A DNA stretch of 64,000 nt from Caenorhabditis elegans (lineage: Eukaryota > Nematoda > Chromadorea > Rhabditida > Rhabditidae), in assembly GCF_000002985.6 (NCBI RefSeq), contig NC_003284.9, positions 12,214,001 through 12,278,000 on the forward strand. The letters are read 5' to 3'. Position 1 is the first letter of the stretch, and every line of letters begins with the position of its first letter. The notes below the pieces were generated by a model that searched no databases, was not told the origin of the DNA, and worked only from the letters and a program-made list of their open reading frames with translations. This document shows positions 49,801-62,278 of this stretch, piece after piece. A program made the translations under genes and the position numbers.

Positions 49801-52317
49801 TTTGCTGTAAAGCTGTGACTGCTTGTCCAGATAACCGAATTCCATACAACATTCCTGGTACCAACTCTGTGGTTGCATGTAGCATTGAGCGTGATGATTG
49901 TCCTGATGACTTCCAGTGTCTGGAATCTGCAACAGCTCCAGGATTCCATATGTGTTGTTCGGGACCACTCCCTTCTGCTCAGAGGCCAGTGCGTCCAATA
50001 GCTCCAGTTGCCCCTATGCCAAGAAGACCATTTGAGCCAGATAGCTTCGCTGATCTTCTTTCAAATATTTCTCCATGCCCGCCACAGCTATTCAGTAGTG
50101 GACAAAGTTGCACCGTCAACCAAGTTGGTGATTGTCCGAAAAATCATATTTGTTTCCGTGATATTGGATTCAAACAAGGATCTTGCTGTAGAACAACTCC
50201 ACCAAAGTGCAGTCAAAGAGGATATGTTCCAGTTTTCCTTGACAGAACTCAAGTTCAGGTATGTCAAGTGGATCTTGACGGATGCCCAGAAGACGCCAAA
50301 TGCATGACCTCTAGCGTGGCAAAATTGGCAATTTGTTGTCAGAAATATCAACCTCCAAGCCCGAACAATAATCGACCGGCAAACAGAGGAGTCAACCAAG
50401 GATCGGTGTCAAACAACAACCAAAACAACAATAAGGGAGCTGTGTGTGCTAATGGGGAGACTCCATTCCGCGGACCTGACAACAAATTCCAAGAGTGCAA
50501 CTTTGTTCACAACACTTGTCCATCGGGATATCAATGCGAGTTCTCTTCAACCGGACAAGCCGTTTGTTGTACCAATACTAATGTTATTCGTTGCCCATCT
50601 GGATCTTCTGTTTTTGAGTACGGAGGAAGACCATTGGCATGCCCTGCTGGAAGTAACAAGTGTCCTCAAGGATACAGCTGTATGCCTTCCACAAACCCAC
50701 AACATCACCTCTGCTGCTCTTCCGGATCCGGAATGGGAGTTTCACAGCCACAATGTCTCCGAGGAGTTGCCTATGTGAACCCTGCCACAAATCAACGTCA
50801 ATTCTGCTCTCCGATGAAAGCTGATTGCCCAGCAGGATACACTTGCTTCGAGTCAGACCAATCTTCTCAATTTATATGTTGCACCCATGGAGACCTGAGT
50901 GACAGATTCCAAGGATACTGCCCACCGCGCCAAATTCCATACATTTCTAGAGATGGATTCCCTCCAACCTGTCATATGCAACTTTCACCATGCCCAACAA
51001 CAGCTCCATATGTTTGTATCTACTCTCCAGAAAAGCAAGATTCTTATTGTTGTGCACCAATTGACACTGCTGTTCATGTCGTCAATCCAGACAGAGGATA
51101 TGCCTCTCCAGCCAAGAATATTGATCTACTCGAAACTCCAGACGTACCGTCATCCAATGTTCCAGGAATGACTCAGACCTTCCCAGGAGGTCCACCAGCT
51201 CCAGGAATGGGACCGATCGGTATGCCAGATCCAATCCCAGGAATTGAAAACGCAAGAATTCTGCCACCAGCTCTAGCCCAAGCAGAGATGGAGAAAAAGA
51301 TTCGTGAACAATTTGCCAATAAAAACAATAATGAACATGGAAACAGTTTTGCCAATTTTGAAGGAAACTCTGGAGAGTCTGGAAACTTTGGAAACAATAA
51401 CTTTAACATGGGCGGTGGTGCTGTTCCAGGATTTGGAAACCAAGCCTCACAAAGTGGATGTCCTCTCGGTTCAAGACCGTTAATCGGATTTAACCAACAA
51501 ATCACTGAATGCTCTCAACAGCCATGCCCAGATGGATTCTCGTGTGTTTTTGCTGAAAAAGACAACAGATTCCAATGTTGCTCATCTGTATCCATCATGC
51601 TTGCTGTCAACAAACCGACCAATAAACAGTCAACCCCGTCTCCAAATGGGCAAATTGATTGCCCCCCAGGATTCTTCAATATGGACGGAAAGTGCTTGAA
51701 GATCTTATTTGCTGGTCAAAAAGGATGCATTTCTGATGAACAGTGCAGTTCTCGTGAAGCAAACTCAACATGTGACAATGGATATTGTATCTGTCCAACT
51801 GACAAGCCACTGGTCCATGGAGGAAAATGTATTGCTACGTGCCCAGAAGGATTCTCCAATATTGCTGGAAGATGCTACGACCCAACAACAGTGATTTTCA
51901 TGGACTCTGTTGACGAAAGAAAGAACGGAACTATTGGAGGATATTGTATGGAGACTTTGATCGAGGAAAAGAGATGTTTAGTTAAAAATAGTTATTGTTC
52001 GGAGAAAACAATAACGTGCACCTGCCAGCTTGGATATGACCTTGAGATGAACTTTGATGATAAGGACGATAAGGGAAAATGCAAAAAGAATAGTGACTCA
52101 AAATACCATGACTTGAAAGCAACCACTGCATCTCCATTTGATGATGAGTTATACTTCATTGATATAAGTAAGATTTTCCTTTGAATGTTTTCTATCAACT
52201 GTTATTATTTCAGGCTCAATGAACCACGAAAGCCCATTGAACGACACGGGAGTAGAGAGCGAGGACCTGAACAAGTACCTGTTCCAGTCTGACGAAATGA
52301 TTCCAGTTTTTGCATAA
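46884..52317 (+). CDS. Large secreted lustrin/Kunitz cysteine-rich matrix protein
   Basis: Eleven exons (46884-46916, 46963-47075, 47118-47245, 47468-47551, 47609-47730, 47948-48218, 48373-49015, 49166-49266, 49316-49549, 49597-52167, 52214-52317) give 1467 aa. A signal peptide ([15 protein letters not shown]) is followed by a CBM14/peritrophin-like module (about 23-70, ending GECDS). Lustrin-type repeats with the pattern C-P-x-G-Y/F-x-C...CC run through most of the protein. Three Kunitz domains, each with six Cys, lie at about 331-385, 438-492 and 542-595. A Pro/Asn/Gly-rich segment (about 1090-1200) precedes an EB-like module ([13 protein letters not shown]) and an acidic tail. There is no membrane span. 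Known relatives are extracellular matrix or cuticle proteins, some needed for moulting; a role in cuticle or another chitin-containing matrix is inferred. The first two Kunitz P1 positions are Ala and Phe, the third Lys. Confidence 0.88.
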
Positions 52318-52924
52318 GCATATTTTCCAAAAACCTTTTATTCTACAATTTGATATCTGTACATTTCGGTTCGAAACATGTTAGTAATAATACAAACGGG
52401 AAAAAACCAAATACACATTCAAAATACAAATTCATATGTACGAAAATTTTTAAAAATTATAATGTGTATTATTGATAGATGTTTATTTATTTTTATTTAT
52501 ATGTGCATTAATATTATTTTCTCTATTTATTTTTTTTTGCGAATGAAAGTTTCATGTTTTAGATTGAGAGGTTTTGAGGATCACGTTACACAAAAATTCA
52601 GTGTGAAAGGACATGACTTGTTTAAAATTTTTAGGTTTTGGTATTCTGACTCCACATTTATCAGAATAGTCTAGTTAGAACTTTTATAACCGAGAACACA
52701 ACTTTAAGTTATTATAAATTACAATTAATCTTAGAAATTACTTATGCAAAGATTTTTCAAAGATTTTTTGTGATAATGATTTCACTAGTCTCTGTTCTGA
52801 GATAACAATAACCCTACCTAGATGCATAGATGCCTAGACCATCTATATGACTTATTGATAATTTATTGATGTTCTTCATTAGTTGAATCATAAAGACTAT
52901 ACATTATTTCAAATTGAGAAAAAA

Positions 52925-52930
52925 TTTATT
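52925..52930 (-). terminator. Poly(A) signal of the otopetrin-like gene
   Basis: TTTATT on the plus strand (AATAAA on minus), about 170 bp beyond the stop codon of the minus-strand gene. The gene converges with the lustrin/Kunitz gene, leaving about 780 bp between stop codons. Confidence 0.6.
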
Positions 52931-53097
52931 GTCCCGAACGAACATAAAAAACTAGTGGTACAAAAAAAATCCCGCTTGGTGAGTGAAAAATATCAAAATT
53001 AAATGAACAAGTAACTGTGGAAGATCTGAGTGATATGAGAATTGGGTCTAATTTAGCATTGCATACGAAATGAATATAATATACAAGTAGTAGAAAT

Positions 53098-56000
53098 TCA
53101 ATGTTTCAATAATTGTGGAGATGGAATCTCCTTGATATCAGAAATTGGGGTGATTGCGGTTAAGTTACTATCAGAAAGGGACATGTGTTCATGATCGTAT
53201 TCGTTGCTTTTTGTGCTGTATGTGTGCTTCCATATCTCGGCAAGACATGCTGAACTATGGAATCTGTAACAAAATAATTAATCAACAACTAGAAAATTTT
53301 AAATAAAAGCTAATTAAGATTTACCTATAGAAAACCAGCAATGGTCCCACTGCGTAAATAATGTAATTATATTGAGTAGCTGCTTTGCTAGAAAACCCGA
53401 AACTTGATTTCATGCCTTCAAAAGTGTGGAAGACGAATAATGTAACATTGGAGACGAGTAAAAATGTTATGATTTCCTTTCCAGGTTTATATTTCATCGA
53501 GTATTTGGAAAGACAGCGAAGTCTGAAATTTTGATGAATATTTTGATAAAAAATTAAAAACTCGGAAGTCTCATCATATGCAGTGATGGAAACATTGTAT
53601 TTACACGAAAATATGTTTTGCACGCTTTTCCATGTCCCTACCTTGAAGTAGTGAGTATGAAAGCGGCTTGAACCACAACTTGAATCATTCGAATCACAAA
53701 AACAAACGCCGGCAATGCGCTAACAGTGAGATCAGCAGATCTGCGACAAGTTATGAATACATCGATTCCAACTGCACAGTACAAAATTTCTCCAATCAAA
53801 CCAATTATCAGCAAAATCTCATCAATTACTTCCCCGTGAGCATGTAGACGGTACTGAAGATGTCGCATTCTAAAATATAATGGATTAGTACTAATAGTTT
53901 TAGTGTACTCTGTAAACCTCCATAGACCAATGATACATGCGCCAAGGGCAATTGAAAAGAGTGACAAATCCACAATACCAAATACTAATTGAGCCCCAGA
54001 GCTGTTTCGCAATGATTCGAATATTGTGTACATTCCCATGGAGACCAAAGAGCCAATAAGGAATATGATTCCAGCAAATAAGCCTGTAGATGAAGAGCTG
54101 GAAAAAAATAGGATAATGCCCAATGAGATCAAAAAAATCTAATACAAGTTTCGACGGCTCCAAGTCTACACTAGCTTATAATAATATACTTTTCAATAAG
54201 GAAAAATATGATGCTCAGTTCATTTTTGTGACATAATGTATATTTCATTGCTAATAAAAATGTATTGAGCGTTAGCGTTTTTAATTTATTTATATTTTCT
54301 TATTTTTTTTATTCTCTGAAATTTTACCTGCAATCAATCCTCATTTTCACTTTTCGCTTCCCACTGTTACTCTGTTGATGATTGTTTTGACCTATTGACT
54401 TCCACAAAATAAACATGATTGCAGCACCAATTAACGAGTACCTTGAAAAAAAAAACCCATCATCATCACTTTTTTGTTTAGTTCTCTTAGAGTTAACTCA
54501 CTCCACAATGCAAGTGGTCAAAAATGTGGCAACATCTCCGAAGTGCTCGAGAGCAAACAATCTGCTGGCCACTGGCTCCATCGTCTTTGTCGCCGGAGTG
54601 TTGTTGAGCTGAGAGAAGAAAAAGTGAATGACCTATGATACTGCAGAGTACTTACCGTTGAGTTAAGAACTGCGCTTATCAACTCGTGAATCTCTTCGGA
54701 AGATGATGACGAGGATGAGGAATAGTACTTTCGAAATGTCTGTTTAAGTTGCGCTTTTTTGTGGGCTTTAGCTTCCTGAAACATAACACCATTTGTTTTG
54801 ATTTAAAAAATAGAGCTGCATCTAGAAAAATATTTTTGTGTACTCGCAAGCCTTCTTTAATTTTTCAGTAAAGAAAAAACTTTGAATATGAATAAAACTA
54901 TTTTTTGTTTTTAAGCATAATATATATATATATATATACAAATTGTCTAAGCAATCAAAGGTGGAGTTGCGCTAGTGGTTTTCATGTTTAAAACCACTCA
55001 AAATAATGCCAAATGACTGAATTTTTCAAAAAAAAAAATTGAAAATTTTTGTCACAAATAATTTTGAACTTCATCAAAAAAAAGGGGTTTCTATTATTTT
55101 CAAACTTTAATTTCGTTTTAATCAACTACGTCTACATTGTAATGATTGGAATATGCGACAATGCTCTGGATTTCCTCAAAAACTAGTATTATCAAAAAAG
55201 TTGCCAATTCGCCAATAGTTTAACTGGAAATATCAAAAATCTAAAAGTTTTAATAGTGTTTTATGATGATATATTCAATCGCCTTGGATCTTAATAAGTG
55301 TATTAACAGAGACAAAATTGTAAGACAAAATCCCCACAGACGCTATCCACCTTTAAACAAAGAACAATAAATAAATTTACAAGCATTGCGACTAAAATAT
55401 TTACGGCAAAAACCAATCTTTTTACAATTTTTTTTTTGAAATTATGAATTTTAATTATAATGATACTCTAATTTGCAGTAAAAAGTTATTTTTAAAAAAT
55501 CAAACTTGTTTAGCCAGCACAAATCGAAACCATGTCCATAAATTCACCGATATCAGGTGCATCATACCAAACGCAACAATTTTACGAGAACTGTTTACAG
55601 TTATCTGAAATTCCTTTTTTTCTACAGCACATAAAGAATAGATCACCTTGGAATTGCAAAAAATGAAATGCATTTGAATAAAGGTGAATACTATTGCCAC
55701 AATCATTTTCGCAATCGCAACTTTTTTGCATGCAACATTTTCAATACACAGAAACAGCTCCAATCCGAATAGAACAATTCCAACGCTTCCGAAAACTGAA
55801 ATGTTTTATTTTAATCTATTTCTTGTATGTCCCACTTACAAAGAGCACCCAGTCGTAAGTACAATGTGCCAGCTCCTTCTCCATTGTGTTGGCTTTGCAT
55901 TATGAACCAGACCTGCAGATTTTTCAGTTTCTCAATGAACTTTTATTAAAATTATCCGTTACCTCTGAGTTTTTGATAATTTTATATTTTCTGAGCACTG

Positions 56001-56939
56001 ATATTAATTGATTATACGGCCCGGGATAAATTATAAATATATAGCAGTACGCGAAAAACAGAATGCCAACTCCATACATTGATATGTAGAAGATCTAAAA
56101 TGATCGCATTGAAAATTTCATTTCATTTCATTGTTTCACTCCTAACCGTTTCAGCAAGCCACATATCGGTTCTCCATGTCGGTGAGACTTCAACCACCAA
56201 TGATATTATAGTTAAGATTAGTGCATATAAACTGGTTATGAGGCGCACAAAGAAGTTACTGAAATCATATTAAATAGTAAACAATTGAACAAGAATGAGT
56301 TAACTAGACTTACGTGGCTCTTGGCTCATGAATCCAAGGTCGTCGGTAGAGTTCATGATGATGTGTGGGTGATGATGGTAGACTATCGCTGTCGCTTCCA
56401 CCCTTCTCCATATCATCTGCTATCACAATAGCTGAAGGCATAATACTGATATGTTTGAACATAGGTCCAGGAGAAACTCTGTACAGCCCATCTCACAACA
56501 AGTAGTACTTTGTATTTGACAGGATAATAAGGGCAAAAATAAGTCCTTGGTATTTGCTTTGTATGTTCAAAGAAGACATAGTGATTCACATAAAATAATC
56601 TGTATTCAGAGACTGGCTTAAATAATTTAGTTTTTGCACATTATCGACTTAATTAATATTGACTATATGAACCATAATGCGTGGTTTTTAAATCTATATT
56701 TAAAAGGTGCATTCAAATCTTCTAAACCGCTAGTCGAAACACTGTTGCTACTACAATTTTCTATTTAACATTAAGTGATTCAGACCTGAAAAGAATTAAC
56801 GAAAAAGTTTTGAACTTTTTTCTTACAAAAACCCATAATAATATCAAAAAATCCAAAAATACAAAATCAACTTACGATTGTGACTTGGGCTGTACATTGG
56901 CGTCGCCCCTATTTTTAGTTGCTCATCGACCATCAACAT
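53098..56939 (-). CDS. Otopetrin-like proton channel
   Basis: Fourteen exons read from the minus strand (56939-56876, 56431-56314, 56258-56147, 56094-55963, 55912-55840, 55795-55647, 55604-55506, 54775-54656, 54608-54502, 54441-54328, 54097-53918, 53869-53642, 53522-53325, 53263-53098) give 619 aa. Otopetrin signatures: FGMMHLISVNLWTWFRFVLA, EYSLIGAAIMFILW, KPGKEIITFLLVSNVTLFVF and the near-invariant FYRFHSSACLAEIWK near the C-terminus. Many hydrophobic spans fit the 12-helix fold. The family forms acid-gated proton channels in the plasma membrane; C. elegans has an otopetrin-like (otpl) set. Features: a hydrophilic N-terminus with EKGGSDSDS, and a basic then Ser-rich cytosolic linker (about 250-290, eight consecutive Ser). 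The ATG follows a GTTTCAG acceptor by 2 bp, so it may be trans-spliced, or an upstream exon may exist. Confidence 0.88.
54920..54938. repeat. AT dinucleotide run
   Basis: About nine AT units in the 730-bp intron of the otopetrin-like gene. Confidence 0.85.
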
Positions 56940-58775
56940 ATCTGAAACACAAAATTATGAGAACACAGTCTTACAAAACTTTTTAGACAGTAAGGATCAG
57001 TTTTCATAAGTAGACAAGGTTCAAGTAGGTATTTTGCGGTGCTCGACCTCTAGTGTCAACGTCTCAGAAATCCGGTTATTAAGCTAGCACCGAATATTTC
57101 AGAAATCTTATGTTGTTAACGTTGAGCATTTACTAGATATTTCAAAAAACGGGAGACGCCGCTAGAAAATAACTATTTAATTTTTCTTAATTTTGTGGCA
57201 AAACGAAATGTTTCCAGTTGCTCGATAATTTAAGGAAATACTCGGAAGAAATGAAAATTTATCAATTTGCTGGGAGGCACAGAGAAAGTTGAGCAAAATT
57301 AATTCCGCCAGGTTTTTTTTTGTGAAACGGAACAACTAGTTACCGTCTGTAACTGTAACTATTTTTAACTGGTCGACCGGTTTGATTAGTCACAATGATC
57401 AGCCAAAAAGTTATCAGTTTATCTTACTGCAAAATAAAAACGACACGGAACCTAAAACGTTCACAAGTTTTCGAGTGGACAGAGAGCAAGAAGTGGAGAG
57501 CAGAGAAAATGGATCATTATATAATATGCTTGGTAAATAATAGGAAAAAAGTGAAATAATAAGCAGTTGAAAAGTTCATGTAAACCTATGACTTGTAGTT
57601 GTTGCTCTTTTGCCTAATTGAATATTGAATACTGACCGGAAGTGTGACTAGTGTACTACCGTAATCATTGTTTGAGAAACGCTTTTGTGAAGGTTCTTTA
57701 CCCAAAAAACGTGAAAACTGTTGTTTCTCCGACAACTCTCAACTCCGAAAAGTGTTTTCAAATTGAGCAAAGTACTACATACCAGTGCCTAACCAATTAT
57801 TACTAGCTAGACAGAACGCTTTGACTCAGTAATGGAAAAATGATGAAAACCTATCAGTTATAAAAGAAAAATGAGGTCGAGTAAAGTTACTAAGGTAGGC
57901 TAGTAAGTTGGTAGGTAGATTCGGGAGGAGAAGGGGGAGGTGAGAATTAATCAAAACTGGAATATTTATTTGTACTGTGTACACAGAGCTTGAAACGAGG
58001 GGAGGCAATAAGATGCCTGGCAATGTTTGTTCGACATCACAGATGGCAACCATTTTTGGAACACGCAATTCTTGACGTTTCAAGTTAGCATGGATTGTTA
58101 GAAATTATAGTGGTATGGTCTGCAAATAAACACGCGTACACACATTGAGGTACATGATATTGAGCAAAGAGCAATGGAACATGGATGGAAATAGAACACA
58201 CATTGATACGGGTCAGAGTTTACAAACTTCTCGGAAAGAGAGTTCGGTAATGACATTGAGTCTATTTTGAAATTTTAAGAAAGAATTGTGATGCTTGATG
58301 TTTGATTTGAAAAACTAAATTTTGGTCGAAATTTATTGTGAAACAGCAAACTTCTGTATTGGTAAATTCTAACCTTGCTGTTTGATAATTTATTTGAGAA
58401 ATTTTAATTTTATAGTCTTATCACAAGAACCCAAGAAACGATATTCTGAAGTTTGCCAAATTTCTTTATTTTCAGAATAAGTGAATTTTTTTGAATATCC
58501 ACACCGAAACCATTTTGCTCTTATTAATATCATTAGTATTATTTTGTGTATTATTATTGATTTCTTGATGTTTTTTTTTAGATCATAAATGCTTTGATTA
58601 TCGTATAATTGATGATTTTTTGAATTTTAAATTGTACTATAATTCTTTTACGTAGAATAAACTAAAAATTTTAAGAAAACTTGTTCTGCTCTTTGAATGA
58701 GTCAATATTTTTATTCGTTTAATATCGTTTTCAACTGCTTCTCAGCCTTGCTTCTCGTCAGTTTATTGACAAATC
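56940..58775. other. Upstream region of the otopetrin-like gene
   Basis: Expected to hold the minus-strand promoter of the otopetrin-like gene. The minus frame at 57826-58083 has no domain, no good splice context and low-complexity composition, so it is not called. No RNA gene or repeat recognised. Confidence 0.45.
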
Positions 58776-59315
58776 ATGGGCGTTGCGGAAAGGTAAACTT
58801 TTAATACCTGAGCGGTAACCCCGCAAAAGCAAAGTTCAAAGCATCACCTGTATTACTAATCGCATCGGAAATATCTTTTTGCTCTGTAGCAATACTGGTT
58901 TATTAAAGTAGTGAATAGCTATAAATCATACTTTTTTTGATGTCGTGTGAAACCAGATATTATTTGTTTTCATTTGAGCAGTATTTTGCAAAAGTTAATT
59001 TTTTTACGGAACATCGATCTCATTACTTCGATGGTAACATGTTCCGTATTAGTTGGATTTGCATTGAATTTGTTTTACAATTATCATAATATAAAAACAG
59101 ACGCTGATAAATTTGTACAGAACCAGGAACTTGTCCCTGGAGCAAATCAGTTTAATTCAAAAAAAAACCCCCAAAAACTATGTGTTTTAGTTGTAGTTAA
59201 CAAAACCTTGAGAATGTACTATAAAAGTCAGATTTTCAAAAAAAAACAATCTGAAAATTGTGAAACTTTTACATTATTGAGGGGTTCCATAAAAGTTTCA
59301 CACTTTTATTTTTGA
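58776..59315 (+). CDS. Possible small membrane protein (tentative)
   Basis: ATGGGCGTTGCGGAAAG (58776-58792) ends at a GTAAAC donor. A GAGCAG acceptor at 58981 opens an in-phase frame that continues to a stop at 59315. The product would begin MGVAESILQKLIFLRNIDLI, then one hydrophobic segment (SMVTCSVLVGFALNLFYNY) and a polar stretch (DADKFVQNQELVPGANQF). After that it degrades into Lys/Asn-rich sequence, so the true 3' end may be an unrecognised splice. The part before about 59155 reads more like protein than the other frames in this region. Family not recognised; it could be a chance ORF. Confidence 0.3.
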
Positions 59316-61041
59316 AAAAAAAAACAGTAGATTTTCTTTTGAGAGTCACAATCAAAAATGTTTAATGTTTTCGAAGAAATTTAGTTTATTTCTATTTTTT
59401 TTTTGAAACTCAGGCACAACTCGTAGAATTTAAAAATTGTAGTAGAGACATTTCTTCGCGGATGTGGGAATAACTCAACATTTTGCAACTTTATTTAGTT
59501 TTTTCAAATCATTTTCAAACATGTTATTGCATCGCAAGCACAATAAACAGAGAATATATAATTTGGGAAAGATCGAGGAGAGTAAGGAAATTCACGTTCG
59601 CATGGTCAACACAATATCAGTTGATATGTCTAAAAAGTTATATGTGGATTTCCGGCATTGCAAGTTTATTGTAATCTAGAAAGCTGGTGAAGTTCATTGG
59701 AAGATTGCACCCGTCTCTCTTACAGAGACATCGAAGACTCACTTGAGATGGATTGGCAACGTGGAATTGGAAAACCTGAAATGAAAATTATAATGCAAAC
59801 ATTTTCGTTGTGTCAATTACTTCTTGAAGGCACATGTTCAGCACAGCGTATCCTTTTAATGGGTTCGATAGAAGATCTGAAAAAGGCGGAGTTATGCCTG
59901 CTTGGAACGAAGGGCGGGATTTGATGAACATGGTAACTACAATCTGAAAGTATTTGATCTTCAGAAACATTTGTTTTGTGCTGATCTGAATACAATAAAA
60001 TATAATATTTATGTATATAAATGTAATATTCAAACTTTGCATTGACGTTCGAAACAGTTAAGCGGCGGATAAAGTGGTTTCTAATCTACTTTTCCATTTA
60101 TATGTTATATGAGGATTATTATAGATATGGTTGAACATTTGAGATCACAGTATATCTTTGAATGCAGTAGCTTGATTGAGCAACAGACATCACTTCAAAA
60201 AAAAGTATTTTTTAGAGCATAGTTTTTAAATAAGTTCATTGTTGTTGCCACAGTTCACCTGGATAATTTGAAAATGTATAAAACTTATAACTTGTGATCA
60301 CATGCGTAATGGGACTATGTATATTACTTGGAATCAACAATTGGCGCATAAAAACATTTGTATATAGAGAAAATTCAAATATACAGCGCAAGCCGGCATT
60401 CGATTGCTGTGCTCAAAAGATTCTTGAATCCAAATTAAAAACATTGACACTTCTGATAATTCACTTCGGTTAACCAATAACATTTCCTAAATTTTTTCCG
60501 TGACCCCGTTTCAGTGCCATTCGCATGGTGCTCTGAAAATATTTAGTGTGATAAACGATGGATTTGATACTTGAAACTATAATCAAATATCATGAAAAAC
60601 CATTTTCATATATCCTTAGATGGAGTCGATTTTCTAATGTGCATTCCAATCCTCTTCTGCTCATTTTTAACATTTCCTTATCGGGATTCATTTCTGATAT
60701 ACGTACTACAAAGTACTGAACGGGATGTATGATATTGTTCAAGTTTCTCTATCAATGTGACGTTTAGAATCGCTTGAACCCAGGTTTTTCTTCTAGTAAG
60801 CAGATCTCAATGTCTGTTTTGTCACACCATGTGTCATTGATATGCGCGCTGTGATATTATTAATTGGCAGAAAAGGAATCAAAAATATCAGGGAGAACTG
60901 TGTGAAAAAAGGGTCAGAAGTAGCGATATCTTATAAAAATTGTATTTCTTCAGTGAAAAAACGAGAAAGATAATTATTTATGAAACATAAACTTTAATAA
61001 GTATTTCATTTAAACTAAGGTACTTGATAGTGACTGTGCAC
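59316..61041. other. Intergenic, no gene supported
   Basis: Open frames at 59464-59679, 59697-59924 and their overlaps have no recognisable domain. A decayed coding fragment around 59.5-59.9 kb is possible but cannot be identified. The right end is the 3' side of the SUMO-like gene. Confidence 0.45.
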
Positions 61042-61401
61042 TCACTCTTCGTCTTTGGCAATGATGTCATGAAACTGGCCCATGAACAACGACACTGGAG
61101 TGTCATTGTCTTGAAGCTGGATTCCATCATAATAATATCTGAAAGAATGAACATTCAGGTTTATTTTTTGTTCTCACTTTAACGAATTGAAAGGCCATCC
61201 GATTGTTTTTTCGACAACTCTCATCATTCGTGCCATGGTGATCGTTCTGGTCATGCGAAGAAATATGACTTCCTTGTCCTGAAATTTAGTTGTACTATTA
61301 GGTGTTTCAAAACGTTTTGGGGCACTTACGTACAAATACACTTTCAAGAAAACCTTTTCTGGATCAGCAAAGTATGATGGATCCTCAATAAAATTTGCCA
61401 T
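61042..61401 (-). CDS. SUMO-like protein lacking the C-terminal diglycine
   Basis: Three exons on the minus strand (61401-61330, 61278-61178, 61138-61042) give 89 aa. The ATG (MANFIEDPSYFADPEKVFLK) follows a GTTTCAG acceptor ending near 61412. The body follows the SUMO beta-grasp pattern: VFLKVYLY strand, EVIFLRMTRTITMARMM (strand plus helix start), an NSL-[KR]-aromatic turn, YYYDGIQLQDNDTPVSLFM and a final DII strand. DG..L.D.DTP is the most SUMO-specific match. The chain then stops at AKDEE: there is no Gly-Gly and no downstream extension to be processed, so it cannot be conjugated by the normal SUMO pathway. Its role is unknown; it could bind SUMO partners such as UBC-9 non-covalently, as the SUMO-like domains of Rad60/NIP45 proteins do, or be a decaying paralogue. 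Intron 1 (51 nt) is stop-free and in frame. Confidence 0.75.
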
Positions 61402-62124
61402 TATAACAAATGAAGCTGAAACAGACATATAAGCGATTCATTTAACTTTGTGAATACCAATTTTATTTGCTATAAGGAACTGTAGAAACTCACTAAAAAT
61501 ATTCGACGGTTTTAACACTTTGTTGGGAGTGAAAGCAAAAAAGGACGACCGAAAATTTAGTTTCCCACGTTTTATGTTGATTGTGTTTATGCAGCAAAAA
61601 GCAAGAGGCATACTGTACAGGGCTTTGCGGCACCCGGATTTTTCGGCGAACCTTAATATTTTTTCGGCGATCGGCATTTGCCGTTTGCCGAAAAACCCGT
61701 TTTTTCGGGATTTCTCGGCATTCTTAAAATTTTTGATGTTTTGTTGTTTTTTCTTGCATTTTCTAAATTCGGAATAGTTTAATTAGGTGTGAAAATACAA
61801 TAAAATTCGAATCTTAGCTTATAACGTGCCGAATGTTTCTACAAGTATGGCTCTTCATTAGTGTTGCATCAGATTTTTGTTGCGAGAGTCACCTAAAAAG
61901 GTGTTTAGAAGATTCTACATAAAATTTAAAAATTTGCAATCAGAAAATAGTAATTTCAAACTTAAAATAAGCCTTCGAAAAATAATGCTACGCTCTCCAT
62001 TGGTAGTGTTGTACTAGCAGATAAAATATGGTAAATTCTCATGAAGGGTTGAACATTTTTTGCTTGAGGTGTATTTGAATAATAGTCATGATGAATGTAT
62101 ATGAAAAACTTTAAATTATACTCG
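61402..62124. other. Upstream of SUMO-like gene, with dispersed repeat
   Basis: Overlapping frames on both strands at 61438-61777 arise over a repeat-like GC-rich patch (about 61615-61725) with interleaved CGGCGAA/TTGCCG motifs and partial palindromes. It resembles dispersed CGGCAAATT-type nematode repeats; a shorter similar patch occurs near 15330 in esterase C. No gene called. Confidence 0.45.
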
Positions 62125-62278
62125 ATAGATTGTTACACGAAAAATAGATTGTTACACGAAAAATAGATTGTTACACGAAAAATAGATTGTTACACGAAAA
62201 AATAGATTGTTACACGAAAAAATAGATTGTTACACGAAAAATAGATTGTTACACGAAAAATAGATTGTCACACGAAAA
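62125..62278 (+). repeat. Tandem array 1: 18-20 bp unit, 8 copies
   Basis: Eight head-to-tail copies of ATAGATTGTTACACGAAAA. They differ mainly in the number of A residues between units; the last copy has TCACACG. The array ends where array 2 begins. Confidence 0.95.

Noticed and set aside
49786-51505. Several minus-strand frames opposite the lustrin/Kunitz gene
   Set aside because: Shadow frames of a real long coding exon with strong codon bias on the plus strand.
59464-59924. Candidate gene or pseudogene
   Set aside because: Several short frames with some protein-like stretches, but no frame can be joined through consensus splice sites and no family is recognisable.
62125-62278. CRISPR-like array
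   Set aside because: Units are directly contiguous with no unique spacers, and the genome is eukaryotic.
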